From: Pullilachnospira_A gallistercoris | GTDB taxonomy: Bacteria; Bacillota; Clostridia; Lachnospirales; Lachnospiraceae | Assembly (NCBI GenBank): GCA_018712125.1 | Contig: DVHM01000107.1 | Location: 1 to 6,214 of the forward strand | Direction: 5' to 3' | Length of the DNA: 6,214 nt | In this document: positions 1-5,265 of the stretch, piece after piece | How the letters are laid out: each line of letters starts with the position of its first letter | How positions within the stretch are numbered: position 1 is the stretch's first letter | The notes under the pieces: generated by a model | Seen by the model: the letters and a program-made list of their open reading frames with translations, nothing else | Told to the model about the DNA's origin: nothing | The model's database searches: none | Translations under genes and position numbers: made by a program

Positions 1-408
1 TACGGCGGGCGTGGTATAACGGTCTGCCAGGAGTGGGCAGAAAGCTTCGAAAGATTCTGGGAAGCTATGGGACCAACATATCAGAGAGGATTGGAACTGG
101 ATCGTATCAACAACGAAGAAGGCTACTATCCTGGGAATTGCCGATGGGTAAGCAGGAAGATCAACTCCAGGAACAAGAGGGGCAGTTGGCTGGTAGATTC
201 TCCTTTTGGGAGAATAACGGTGGCAGAGCTTTCCGAAAAAACAGATATTGGCGTGACAACGCTCCTTTACAGGCTGGATCACAACTGGCCGACCGAATTA
301 CTGTGCATCCCACCGGACTCAAGGAACAAGTCTACGACATCAGGAATTGTGGTCCGAGGCACAGATTTGCAGTATATGACCCGGCAGCAGGAAAACTCCG
401 AATCGTGA
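1..408 (+). CDS. HNH homing endonuclease domain, 5'-truncated, within a DNA polymerase intein
   Basis: Frame 1 is open from the window edge to a TGA at 406-408. Its first residues, YGGRGITVCQEW, then SFERFWEAMGP, LDRINNEEGYYPGNCRW and NSRNKR, follow the order seen in phage HNH homing endonucleases (YGGRGI...W..F...MG...LDRI.N..Y.P.NCRW...N.R). The upstream His part of the HNH fold lies outside the window. A segment from about 208 to 313 (ITVAELSEKTDIGVTTLLYR and on to IPP) resembles the helix-turn-helix DNA-binding tail common in these enzymes. The expected role is cutting intein-free polymerase alleles to spread the element. After about 318 the frame no longer looks like a known domain, whereas frame 3 takes up the intein end, so the last 30 codons may be out-of-frame readthrough. 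The region is about 48% GC (hand count 61-300), lower than the polymerase end that follows. The family is well supported; whether it is one protein with the intein is not. Confidence 0.8.
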   Translation, partial: YGGRGITVCQEWAESFERFWEAMGPTYQRGLELDRINNEEGYYPGNCRWVSRKINSRNKRGSWLVDSPFGRITVAELSEKTDIGVTTLLYRLDHNWPTELLCIPPDSRNKSTTSGIVVRGTDLQYMTRQQENSES

Positions 409-644
409 GTAACTGTACCCAGGCAACGGCCCGTGACATCCTGGTGGAGGCCATGTGGCGGCTGGAGCAGGCAGGCTTTGAGATCGTCGGCCACGTGCAT
501 GATGAGGTGATCATCGAGGCGCCGGTTGGCCAGCATACGGTGGCGGAGGTCTGCTCTATGATGGCGCAGAACCCGGCATGGTGTCCGGACTGCCCGTTAT
601 CCGCTGCGGGCTACCTGGCTCCTGATTATTATTTCAAGGACTAA
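3..644 (+). CDS. Phage family A DNA polymerase, 3' end, with intein C-terminus
   Basis: Frame 3 is open from the edge to TAA at 642-644. Its last 77 codons (from 414) match the C-terminus of phage PolA-type polymerases: CTQATARDILVEAMWRLEQA corresponds to the NAPMQGTAADI helix of E. coli Pol I, and HVHDEVIIE (about 495-521) is motif C, whose Asp-Glu includes a catalytic metal ligand. The end, GYLAPDYYFKD, is also typical of phage versions. Codons 324-413 are the C-terminal part of an intein, and upstream of about 318 this frame is probably the shadow of the HNH domain read in frame 1. The enzyme would replicate the phage genome. The GTG at 33 is not a credible gene start because the polymerase is cut off at the left edge. 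The polymerase identity is confident; how the intein is read through is unresolved. Confidence 0.85.
   Translation, partial: RRAWYNGLPGVGRKLRKILGSYGTNISERIGTGSYQQRRRLLSWELPMGKQEDQLQEQEGQLAGRFSFWENNGGRAFRKNRYWRDNAPLQAGSQLADRITVHPTGLKEQVYDIRNCGPRHRFAVYDPAAGKLRIVSNCTQATARDILVEAMWRLEQAGFEIVGHVHDEVIIEAPVGQHTVAEVCSMMAQNPAWCPDCPLSAAGYLAPDYYFKD
324..413 (+). other. Intein C-terminal splicing region (blocks F and G)
   Basis: In the polymerase frame, EQVYDIRNCGPRHRFAV is a block F match (V-Y-D-I then H-R-F), and GKLRIVSN followed by Cys is block G. The predicted splice junction is Asn (411-413) / Cys (414-416), with Cys as the first residue of the C-extein. The insertion point lies in the strictly conserved QATARD segment just before the polymerase active-site motif, a typical choice for inteins. 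The residue before the terminal Asn is Ser rather than the more usual His. The N-terminal blocks A and B are outside the window. Confidence 0.75.
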
Positions 645-660
645 GACAGGACCGTTTTTA

Positions 661-668
661 GGGAGGTG
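661..668 (+). promoter_or_regulatory. Ribosome binding site for the gene at 674
   Basis: GGGAGGTG lies 5 bases before ATG at 674 (7 bases from the GGAGG core), a strong Shine-Dalgarno match. The 29-base gap after the polymerase stop holds nothing else convincing. Confidence 0.7.
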
Positions 669-673
669 CTGAC

Positions 674-1012
674 ATGCCGCATGTTTTAAAGCTGAAAGAC
701 GGGAAGCTCTTTACCGCTTTTGATCTTACGGATGTCCTGGAGGCTGTGGGGGAATATGCCGGGGATGAGGTCCGGCAGTATCTTGAGGAGAATCTCTCGG
801 ACACAGCGGATCTCGAAAAAGAACTGGATGGGATGTACCGGGAGCAGGAGGAAGAGCTGGAACGCCAGGGCAGCCACCAAAGGGAGATCTTAAATGACAT
901 CAAAGAGGAGGCGGAAGCCCTGGCGAAACTTCTGGAAGCGCCAAGGCTTGACAGGAAAAAGCTGCAGGAAGGAACAGAAAATATCTGGCGGATGTGTTAC
1001 CGGGAACTGTGA
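674..1012 (+). CDS. Hypothetical phage protein with predicted coiled coil (112 aa)
   Basis: I do not recognise a named family. The protein starts with a compact segment (MPHVLKLKDGKLFTAFDLTD) that looks like a small beta hairpin leading into a helix. It continues as an almost uninterrupted charged helix from about residue 30 to 90, rich in Glu, Lys, Arg and Leu and without Pro until residue 90, so a coiled coil is likely. There is no signal peptide or membrane segment, so it is expected to be cytoplasmic. It follows the polymerase by 29 bases with its own strong ribosome binding site and is probably co-transcribed. A structural or accessory role in the replication module is only inference. 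That the gene is real is supported by the start signal, good codon use and packing. Confidence 0.75.
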   Translation: MPHVLKLKDGKLFTAFDLTDVLEAVGEYAGDEVRQYLEENLSDTADLEKELDGMYREQEEELERQGSHQREILNDIKEEAEALAKLLEAPRLDRKKLQEGTENIWRMCYREL

Positions 1013-1068
1013 GACCCTGACGCATATCCGCTTTTCACTGAGAACATTCAGAGGAAGGGGGGCCGACA

Positions 1069-1539
1069 ATGGAGGAAACATTTAAAACGCAGGAAGATAA
1101 ACGGAAACGGGGCAGGCGCACGAAAGAGGAGATGGAACGGGTCCGGATGGAAAGGTCCCAGAGGATCCGGGAAACCTTCCCGATCTGTAAAGCGCATTCT
1201 GACTGCCACGCTTTTCAGGATGGAAGGTGTGCCGCGCTTGCGGATACAGATTTCGGTGGCCGGGATTGCCCATTTTATAAGAACCGTGAGGAAAACAGGA
1301 AGGAACAGAAGGATGGGCTGGAACACCTGATCAGGACAGGCAGGACAGACCTGATCGCCAAATATAAAAAGCCGCTTGGAGAACTGGGGATCTTAGAAGC
1401 TTCCGATGAGTATACTGTGCAGGCAGCCAGGGAACTGGAGCAGTACTCCAGGGATTATCTGCGGGGACTCCTCTCCTGCTCATCAGACGGGGACGTCAGT
1501 GCCGGCGGCGCCATAGAGGAGGATGATTGGGATGATTAA
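1069..1539 (+). CDS. Cys-cluster phage protein, putative metal-binding (156 aa)
   Basis: The N-terminus is strongly basic and helical (KRKRGRRTKEEMERVRMERS, residues 11-30). It is followed by four cysteines at 40, 46, 54 and 67 in a C-X5-C-X7-C-X12-C arrangement ending DCPFYK, which could hold a zinc ion or another metal. The second half is helical and ends in a very acidic tail (EEDDWDD). Similar Cys clusters ending in CPFYK occur in small hypothetical proteins of clostridial mobile elements, but I cannot name a family. A basic patch beside a metal-binding knuckle suggests nucleic acid contact (inference). The start at 1069 follows a purine-rich GGAAGGGGGG stretch at 1053-1062. The stop overlaps the start of the next gene, suggesting coupled translation. 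Confidence 0.75.
   Translation: MEETFKTQEDKRKRGRRTKEEMERVRMERSQRIRETFPICKAHSDCHAFQDGRCAALADTDFGGRDCPFYKNREENRKEQKDGLEHLIRTGRTDLIAKYKKPLGELGILEASDEYTVQAARELEQYSRDYLRGLLSCSSDGDVSAGGAIEEDDWDD
1517..1522 (+). promoter_or_regulatory. Ribosome binding site that sets the start at 1532
   Basis: AGGAGG ends directly against an ATG at 1523, too close to serve it, but is 9 bases from the in-frame ATG at 1532. The later ATG is therefore the likely start. Confidence 0.65.
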
Positions 1540-1897
1540 GGACGGCTGCGTGATCCTTGGGGAATCGCTGGCGGGCGGCAGGCCTTCGGGGATGGAGGAC
1601 GGATATCAGGAACTGATCGCGGCTATCACCAGGCAGGCGGTAAAGGATTACGTCTCGATCCTGACCCGCCTTTTTTCATGCCCGTCCGGGGCGAAGAGGT
1701 CTGCGCTTGAGATGGAGAAAACAGAGCTGGAGGTTTTCTTTTATTCGGAGTGGTTCTCTGCCATGACGGAAATCGATGGCGGAAGGCTGATTGATGCGGC
1801 GAGACGCCAGGCTGTGGAGAAGGCAAAGGAGGCGATCCGCAGGAAGCAGAAGAAGAAGCTGAAAGCGATGGAGAAGGCCGGAACTATACACTGCTGA
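1532..1897 (+). CDS. Small conserved phage protein of unknown function (121 aa)
   Basis: Two blocks resemble a small protein often found near replication genes of Firmicutes phages: YQELIAAITRQAVKDY (residues 25-40), and ELEVFFYSEWFSAMTEIDG (65-83), comparable to the pattern 'E...FF.S.WF..LT.IDG..L'. This resemblance is from memory and not checked by search. No function is known to me. The C-terminus is a basic helix (RRKQKKKLKAMEK), which could bind nucleic acid. The start at 1532 is chosen over 1523 because of ribosome-binding-site spacing; a third in-frame ATG at 1592 has no good site. The first codons overlap the stop of the Cys-cluster gene, so the pair is probably translationally coupled. 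No signal or membrane segments are seen. Confidence 0.75.
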   Translation: MIKDGCVILGESLAGGRPSGMEDGYQELIAAITRQAVKDYVSILTRLFSCPSGAKRSALEMEKTELEVFFYSEWFSAMTEIDGGRLIDAARRQAVEKAKEAIRRKQKKKLKAMEKAGTIHC

Positions 1898-1908
1898 CGA
1901 ATATTTAT

Positions 1909-1923
1909 GCGCCGGGAAGGCGC
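1909..1923 (+). repeat. Short inverted repeat just before the DUF932 gene
   Basis: GCGCC and GGCGC flank a five-base loop in the 46-base gap between genes, directly upstream of the purine-rich ribosome binding site. There is no T-run, so it is not a typical terminator. It could modulate ribosome access or be chance, as the stem is only 5 bp. Confidence 0.25.
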
Positions 1924-1943
1924 AGGGAAAGGGGGAATGATGG

Positions 1944-3005
1944 ATGAAAACAGGAAGAAGTTTACAGGAAGTCATGATAGAGCTGGACCGGCAGGATAGA
2001 GCAAAAAAGGACTATATCGGATCCGCACGGGCACTCCGTCTGTATGAGGATGGCCAGACCTTTGAGGTTCGGTCTCCGGGGGAAGCGCGGCAGTTTGGCA
2101 CAACCCGTCTCTTCCACCGGCAGGTAGCGTCTGCCCTGGGCATCCCGGCAAAGTATTATGACCTGATGCAGTCCCGGAAACCGGAGCTGTTAGCCCAGAA
2201 CGTCAACACCTGGCTTGGAGGCCGGGAGAACAGCTACCTGATCCGCACCATGGATTATGGGGATGGCCCCATGGCAAGGGCGCTGCTCTCCGACCGGTAC
2301 CACCGTATCGACAACATGGAGATCGCGGCTGCCGTGCTTCCGCTGTTCGCCGGTTCTGACCAATATGAGGTAGTTTCCTCCGAGGTGACGGAGAACCGGC
2401 TGTATCTGAAGATCGTAAACCGCAGACTTGAGATGGCTGTGGTACCCGGCGACATCGTCCAGGCCGGCGTGGTGGTATCCAACTCTGAGGTGGGCCTGGG
2501 GTCCGTGTCCGTGCAGCCGCTGGTGTACCGTCTGGTCTGCACCAACGGCATGGTTGTCAACGATATGGGGGAACGCAAAAACCATGTCGGACGGGCGGCA
2601 AAGGCCGTGGACGACAGCTTTCACATTTACTCTGATGAGGCCATGGAGGCGGAGGACAGGGCGTTCCTCTTAAAGCTGCGGGATGTAACGCTGGCAGCGA
2701 TCGAGGAGAGCCGGTTTGCCCAGGTGGTCGGCAGGCTGAAAGAGGCTGCCGGTGTCCCCATTACCGGAAAGGTAACCGAGGTGGTGGAGCTGACCGGAAA
2801 GGCCTATGGGTTCAGCTCCGATGAGCAGGATAATGTCCTGCAGTACCTGATCGCCGGTGGGGATCTCAGCCAGTATGGCCTGTCCAATGCCATTACAAGG
2901 GCAAGCCAGGATGTGGAGAGCTATGACCGCGCCACCGCCCTGGAAGGGATCGGCTGGCAGGTGGCGGCAATGCCCGCGGCGCAGTGGAAGGAGCTGAATG
3001 GATGA
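1944..3005 (+). CDS. DUF932 (phage/plasmid-like) protein
   Basis: This 353-residue protein has the hallmarks of the DUF932 family found in phages and plasmids. They are LLSDRYHRIDN (residues 114-124), a central glycine-rich block from VVVSNSEVGLGSVSV to LVYRLVCTNGM (176-203), and the C-terminal stretch NAITRASQDVESYDRATALE (315-334) continuing GIGWQV. Length is in the normal range, so it looks complete. The molecular function is not established; members sit in replication or accessory modules, and a DNA-linked role is inferred from context only. No signal peptide or membrane helix is seen. The ATG at 1944 is chosen because AAAGGGGG at 1928-1935 sits 8 bases upstream; nearby ATGs at 1937 and 1940 are out of frame. 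Its TGA overlaps the ATG of the next gene. Confidence 0.88.
   Translation: MKTGRSLQEVMIELDRQDRAKKDYIGSARALRLYEDGQTFEVRSPGEARQFGTTRLFHRQVASALGIPAKYYDLMQSRKPELLAQNVNTWLGGRENSYLIRTMDYGDGPMARALLSDRYHRIDNMEIAAAVLPLFAGSDQYEVVSSEVTENRLYLKIVNRRLEMAVVPGDIVQAGVVVSNSEVGLGSVSVQPLVYRLVCTNGMVVNDMGERKNHVGRAAKAVDDSFHIYSDEAMEAEDRAFLLKLRDVTLAAIEESRFAQVVGRLKEAAGVPITGKVTEVVELTGKAYGFSSDEQDNVLQYLIAGGDLSQYGLSNAITRASQDVESYDRATALEGIGWQVAAMPAAQWKELNG
2988..2993 (+). promoter_or_regulatory. Ribosome binding site that sets the start at 3002
   Basis: AAGGAG lies inside the end of the DUF932 gene, 8 bases before ATG 3002. It favours this start over the in-frame GTG at 2984, which it would not serve. Confidence 0.6.
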
Positions 3006-3283
3006 TGGGAATGGCAGCGACAAAGGAGAAACCGGCAGCGGCTGCTTCCGGGAAAGAGAAACGGTCTGCCAATGACCGGTTTGAATTCCGATGGGTGGAC
3101 AGGCCTGCAGAGCCATCACCGCAGACCCGCAGTTACCACCGGAGCCATGCCGACCCAACGGCAGACGCCGCGATCGGGAATATCCTGCGGGAGGAAAAAC
3201 GCAGAAAACGTGCCAAAGCGCGGAGGAGGAAAAGAAAGAAAAATGGAAGCAGGGAGGACCAGGATGCGGGAAGCGGTTGTTGA
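3002..3283 (+). CDS. Very basic small phage protein (93 aa)
   Basis: No named family is recognised. The N-terminal third is Ala/Lys rich and probably disordered. A central stretch (RFEFRWVDRP) may be a short folded core. TADAAIGNILREEKRRKR leads into a run of Arg and Lys up to about residue 80 (KARRRKRKK), which should bind nucleic acid electrostatically. The start ATG at 3002 overlaps the DUF932 stop (ATGA arrangement). Its last codons overlap the start of the VRR-NUC gene by 20 bases in another frame. This double overlap suggests coupled expression and possibly a functional link with the nuclease, for instance a DNA-binding partner (inference). Confidence 0.65.
   Translation: MMGMAATKEKPAAAASGKEKRSANDRFEFRWVDRPAEPSPQTRSYHRSHADPTADAAIGNILREEKRRKRAKARRRKRKKNGSREDQDAGSGC
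3252..3257 (+). promoter_or_regulatory. Ribosome binding site that sets the VRR-NUC start at 3264
   Basis: GGGAGG sits 6 bases before ATG 3264. The in-frame ATG at 3243 and those further upstream lack such a site, and translation before 3264 looks like a shadow of the preceding basic gene. Confidence 0.65.
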
Positions 3284-3806
3284 AAACGAGTTCGTAAAGG
3301 CAGTCAGGAAAGCCGGAGGCGTGGCCTACAAGCTGACCTCCCAAACGACAAACGGCCTTCCGGACCGCCTGGTACTCTTCTTTCCGGCAAAGACGGTGTT
3401 CGTGGAACTGAAGGCGCCGGGGAAAGTGCTGCGGCCGCTGCAGAGGAAACGCCGGTACCAGCTTCAGAAGCTGGGATTTCCCGTCCTTTGCATCGACCGG
3501 GTCACACAGATCAGGCCGGCGATCCAGGCGATCCTGGACTGGACGCCCGGTGAGCCTTTTCCAGACGGAGTCGGCGCTGCTGTACCGGATCTGGATGTGT
3601 CAGACCTTCCGACTGTACCGGGAGCCGCAGAGTCCCTGGCCGATCTGGATGACTTCGGAGAGACACTGGAACCGACAGACCCGGCGGAACTGGCGGGCTT
3701 TTTTGATCTGGATGGAATTTCCGGCCATGCTTCCGGAGACCGCGGTGGCGCTGGGGAAGGCAACAGTACGGAGGATAAAGGGGAGGTGGCGGCTGATGAT
3801 ATTTAA
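3264..3806 (+). CDS. VRR-NUC domain nuclease with acidic C-terminal tail
   Basis: Residues 1-90 are a standard phage VRR-NUC domain of the PD-(D/E)XK superfamily. MREAVVENEF opens it, with Glu8 a likely active-site residue. NGLPDRLVLF supplies the catalytic Asp34, VFVELKAPG supplies the Glu48-X-Lys50 pair, and Q60 follows in the next helix. Related VRR-NUC nucleases act on branched or structured DNA, and phage copies usually sit beside an SNF2 helicase, as here. Family members in phages are often only about 90-150 residues; this one continues to 180. The extra residues 99-180 are low complexity with about 21 acidic and 2 basic residues and three Asp-Leu-Asp repeats. The same stretch is also open in the helicase frame, so the tail may not be the true reading (see findings). 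The stop overlaps the helicase start. Confidence 0.85.
   Translation: MREAVVENEFVKAVRKAGGVAYKLTSQTTNGLPDRLVLFFPAKTVFVELKAPGKVLRPLQRKRRYQLQKLGFPVLCIDRVTQIRPAIQAILDWTPGEPFPDGVGAAVPDLDVSDLPTVPGAAESLADLDDFGETLEPTDPAELAGFFDLDGISGHASGDRGGAGEGNSTEDKGEVAADDI
3782..3787 (+). promoter_or_regulatory. Ribosome binding site that sets the helicase start at 3796
   Basis: GGAGGT lies 8 bases before ATG 3796, inside the end of the nuclease gene. It supports starting the helicase here rather than at the in-frame GTG at 3550. Confidence 0.65.
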
Positions 3807-5169
3807 ACCACACGACTATCAGAGCTACTGCATCAAGTACATTTGTACACATCCCATTGCCGCGCTTCTTTTAGACATGGGCCTTGGCAAGACTGTCATC
3901 ACTCTGACGGCCATCCGGGATTTGCTGCTGGATACCTGCGAGGTATCCAAAGTTCTTGTAATAGCGCCTCTTAGAGTCGCCCGTGACACTTGGCCGGCAG
4001 AGGTTGAAAAGTGGGATCATCTGAAAACACTGGATGTCTCGGTTATCGTAGGCACGAAGAAAGAGCGGCTTGCCGCGGTCAATCACCCTGCCCTCATCTA
4101 TGTGGTAAACCGGGAGAATGTGAAGTTCCTGGTGGAGCATTATGAGAAAAATGGCCTGCGGTGGGATTTTGACATGGTTGTTATTGATGAATTGTCATCT
4201 TTCAAAAACCACCAGTCCCAGCGGTTCAAATGGCTGCGGAAAGTGCGCCCGTTTGTTAAACGGTGGGTTGGGCTGACCGGCACGCCGACCTCCAATGGTC
4301 TTATGGACCTCTGGGCGGAGATCGGAATCCTGGACGGCGGCGAGCGTCTGGGAAGGTTCATCGGCCGGTACCGGGAGGCGTATTTTAAGGCCGGCTCCAT
4401 GAACCCACAGACCGGCGTGGTCTTTCAGTACGTCCCAAGGCCGGGAGCGGAGGAACAGATCTATGAGCGGATTTCCGATATCACTATTTCGATGAAAGCC
4501 CTGGATTATCTCGACATGCCGGACTGCGTCTACACACAGCATTATGCGGAGATGGATAAGAAGGAGCGCGAGTATTATGACCGGCTCAGACGTGACCTGA
4601 TCATCCCATTGGAGGACGCGGACATTGACGCTGCCAACGCCGCGAGCCTGACCGGAAAGCTCCTCCAGATGGCCAACGGCGCCGTTTACGATGAGAACGG
4701 GAACGCGAGGTTTATCCATGAGCGGAAGCTGGACGCGCTGGAAGACCTGATCGAGGCGGCCAACGGCCAGCCGGTCCTGATCGCCTACTGGTTTAAGCAT
4801 GACCGGCAGCGGATCGGCATCCGGCTTGCGAAGATGGGGCTGGTGGCAAGGGATATCAAGGACAGTAAAGATATCAGGGATTGGAATGCGGGAGCGATCC
4901 CCGTGGCCCTGATCCATCCCGCTTCTGCCGGCCACGGCTTAAACATCCAGCAGGGCGGTCATATCCTCATTTGGTTCGGACTGACCTGGAGCCTGGAACT
5001 CTATCAGCAGACCAACGCCAGGCTGTGGCGGCAGGGACAGAGCGAGACCGTAACGATCCACCATATCATTTGCAAGGATACGGTGGATGAGGACGTGATG
5101 GCGGCTTTGGAACAGAAGGATATCACACAGGAAAAACTGATCCTGGCAGTGAAGGCGAGGCTGTATTAA
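3796..5169 (+). CDS. SNF2-family superfamily 2 helicase/ATPase
   Basis: The 457-residue protein has all core motifs in order. The N-terminal Q-like region is PHDYQ (5-9). Walker A is DMGLGKT (27-33), Ia is VLVIAPLRVARDTW (53-66), and motif II is VVIDELSSFKN (128-138). Motif III is LTGTP (160-164), motif IV is around PVLIAYWFKHD (326-336), motif V is SAGHGLNIQ (377-385), and motif VI is QQTNARLWRQGQ (404-415), with arginine-finger candidates. This is the compact phage SNF2 type without the accessory domains of chromatin remodellers. It would use ATP to translocate on double-stranded DNA during phage replication or recombination, probably with the VRR-NUC protein encoded directly upstream. Motif II reads DELS instead of the common DEAH or DEAQ. 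The start at 3796 fits the domain beginning and a good ribosome binding site; it overlaps the nuclease stop by 11 bases. Confidence 0.92.
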   Translation: MIFKPHDYQSYCIKYICTHPIAALLLDMGLGKTVITLTAIRDLLLDTCEVSKVLVIAPLRVARDTWPAEVEKWDHLKTLDVSVIVGTKKERLAAVNHPALIYVVNRENVKFLVEHYEKNGLRWDFDMVVIDELSSFKNHQSQRFKWLRKVRPFVKRWVGLTGTPTSNGLMDLWAEIGILDGGERLGRFIGRYREAYFKAGSMNPQTGVVFQYVPRPGAEEQIYERISDITISMKALDYLDMPDCVYTQHYAEMDKKEREYYDRLRRDLIIPLEDADIDAANAASLTGKLLQMANGAVYDENGNARFIHERKLDALEDLIEAANGQPVLIAYWFKHDRQRIGIRLAKMGLVARDIKDSKDIRDWNAGAIPVALIHPASAGHGLNIQQGGHILIWFGLTWSLELYQQTNARLWRQGQSETVTIHHIICKDTVDEDVMAALEQKDITQEKLILAVKARLY

Positions 5170-5265
5170 GTGCAACAGATCGTGACAGTTGAGGGCAGGC
5201 AGACACAGGTGGTTTTGGATAGGATGGGAAGGAGGGGCTGGCTATGGATGAGAAGAAACGGCTGA
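5170..5265 (+). CDS. Possible 31-residue leader or small protein
   Basis: A GTG directly after the helicase stop opens a frame of 31 codons (QQIVTVEGRQTQVVLDRMGR and a Trp/Arg-rich end) that stops at 5263-5265, overlapping the start of the next gene by 22 bases. The first half has a protein-like composition, but only a weak GGCGAGG-type site precedes it. It fills the only gap of more than 60 bases in the window. If translated it could couple helicase and regulator expression. It may equally be untranslated spacer. Confidence 0.25.
   Translation: MQQIVTVEGRQTQVVLDRMGRRGWLWMRRNG
5229..5235 (+). promoter_or_regulatory. Ribosome binding site for the regulator gene
   Basis: AAGGAGG lies 8 bases before ATG 5244, close to the ideal signal. 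It fixes that start over the nearby ATG at 5248, which is out of frame. Confidence 0.7.

Noticed and set aside
235..243. A6 run as the site of the frame change in the intein
   Set aside because: Frame 1 keeps helix-turn-helix-like similarity for another 70 bases after it, so the change must lie later, near 300-330.
1..413. Group I intron carrying the HNH gene instead of an intein
   Set aside because: The polymerase frame just before the exon shows intein blocks F and G with an Asn/Cys junction. I saw no convincing group I core pairing, although the upstream part is missing.
33..644. Stand-alone gene starting at GTG 33
   Set aside because: There is no ribosome binding site, and the first 95 residues look like a shadow of the HNH frame. 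The frame is open to the window edge and the polymerase is simply truncated.
644..674. Terminator after the polymerase gene
   Set aside because: There is a short T-run (gttttta) but no stem before it.
1326..1335. Perfect 10-base palindrome cctgatcagg as an operator
   Set aside because: It is inside a coding region, single copy and short, with no promoter nearby; chance is likely.
3072..3263. N-terminal extension of the VRR-NUC protein
   Set aside because: It overlaps the basic 93-residue gene in another frame, has shadow-like composition, and a good ribosome binding site points to 3264.
2190..3344. Long minus-strand open frames opposite the DUF932 gene and its neighbours
   Set aside because: Their composition is typical of antisense shadows of GC-rich genes, with no ribosome binding site and no domains.
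4195..4935. 246-residue minus-strand open frame
   Set aside because: It lies wholly opposite the helicase, whose motifs are unmistakable; there is no start signal or recognisable domain.
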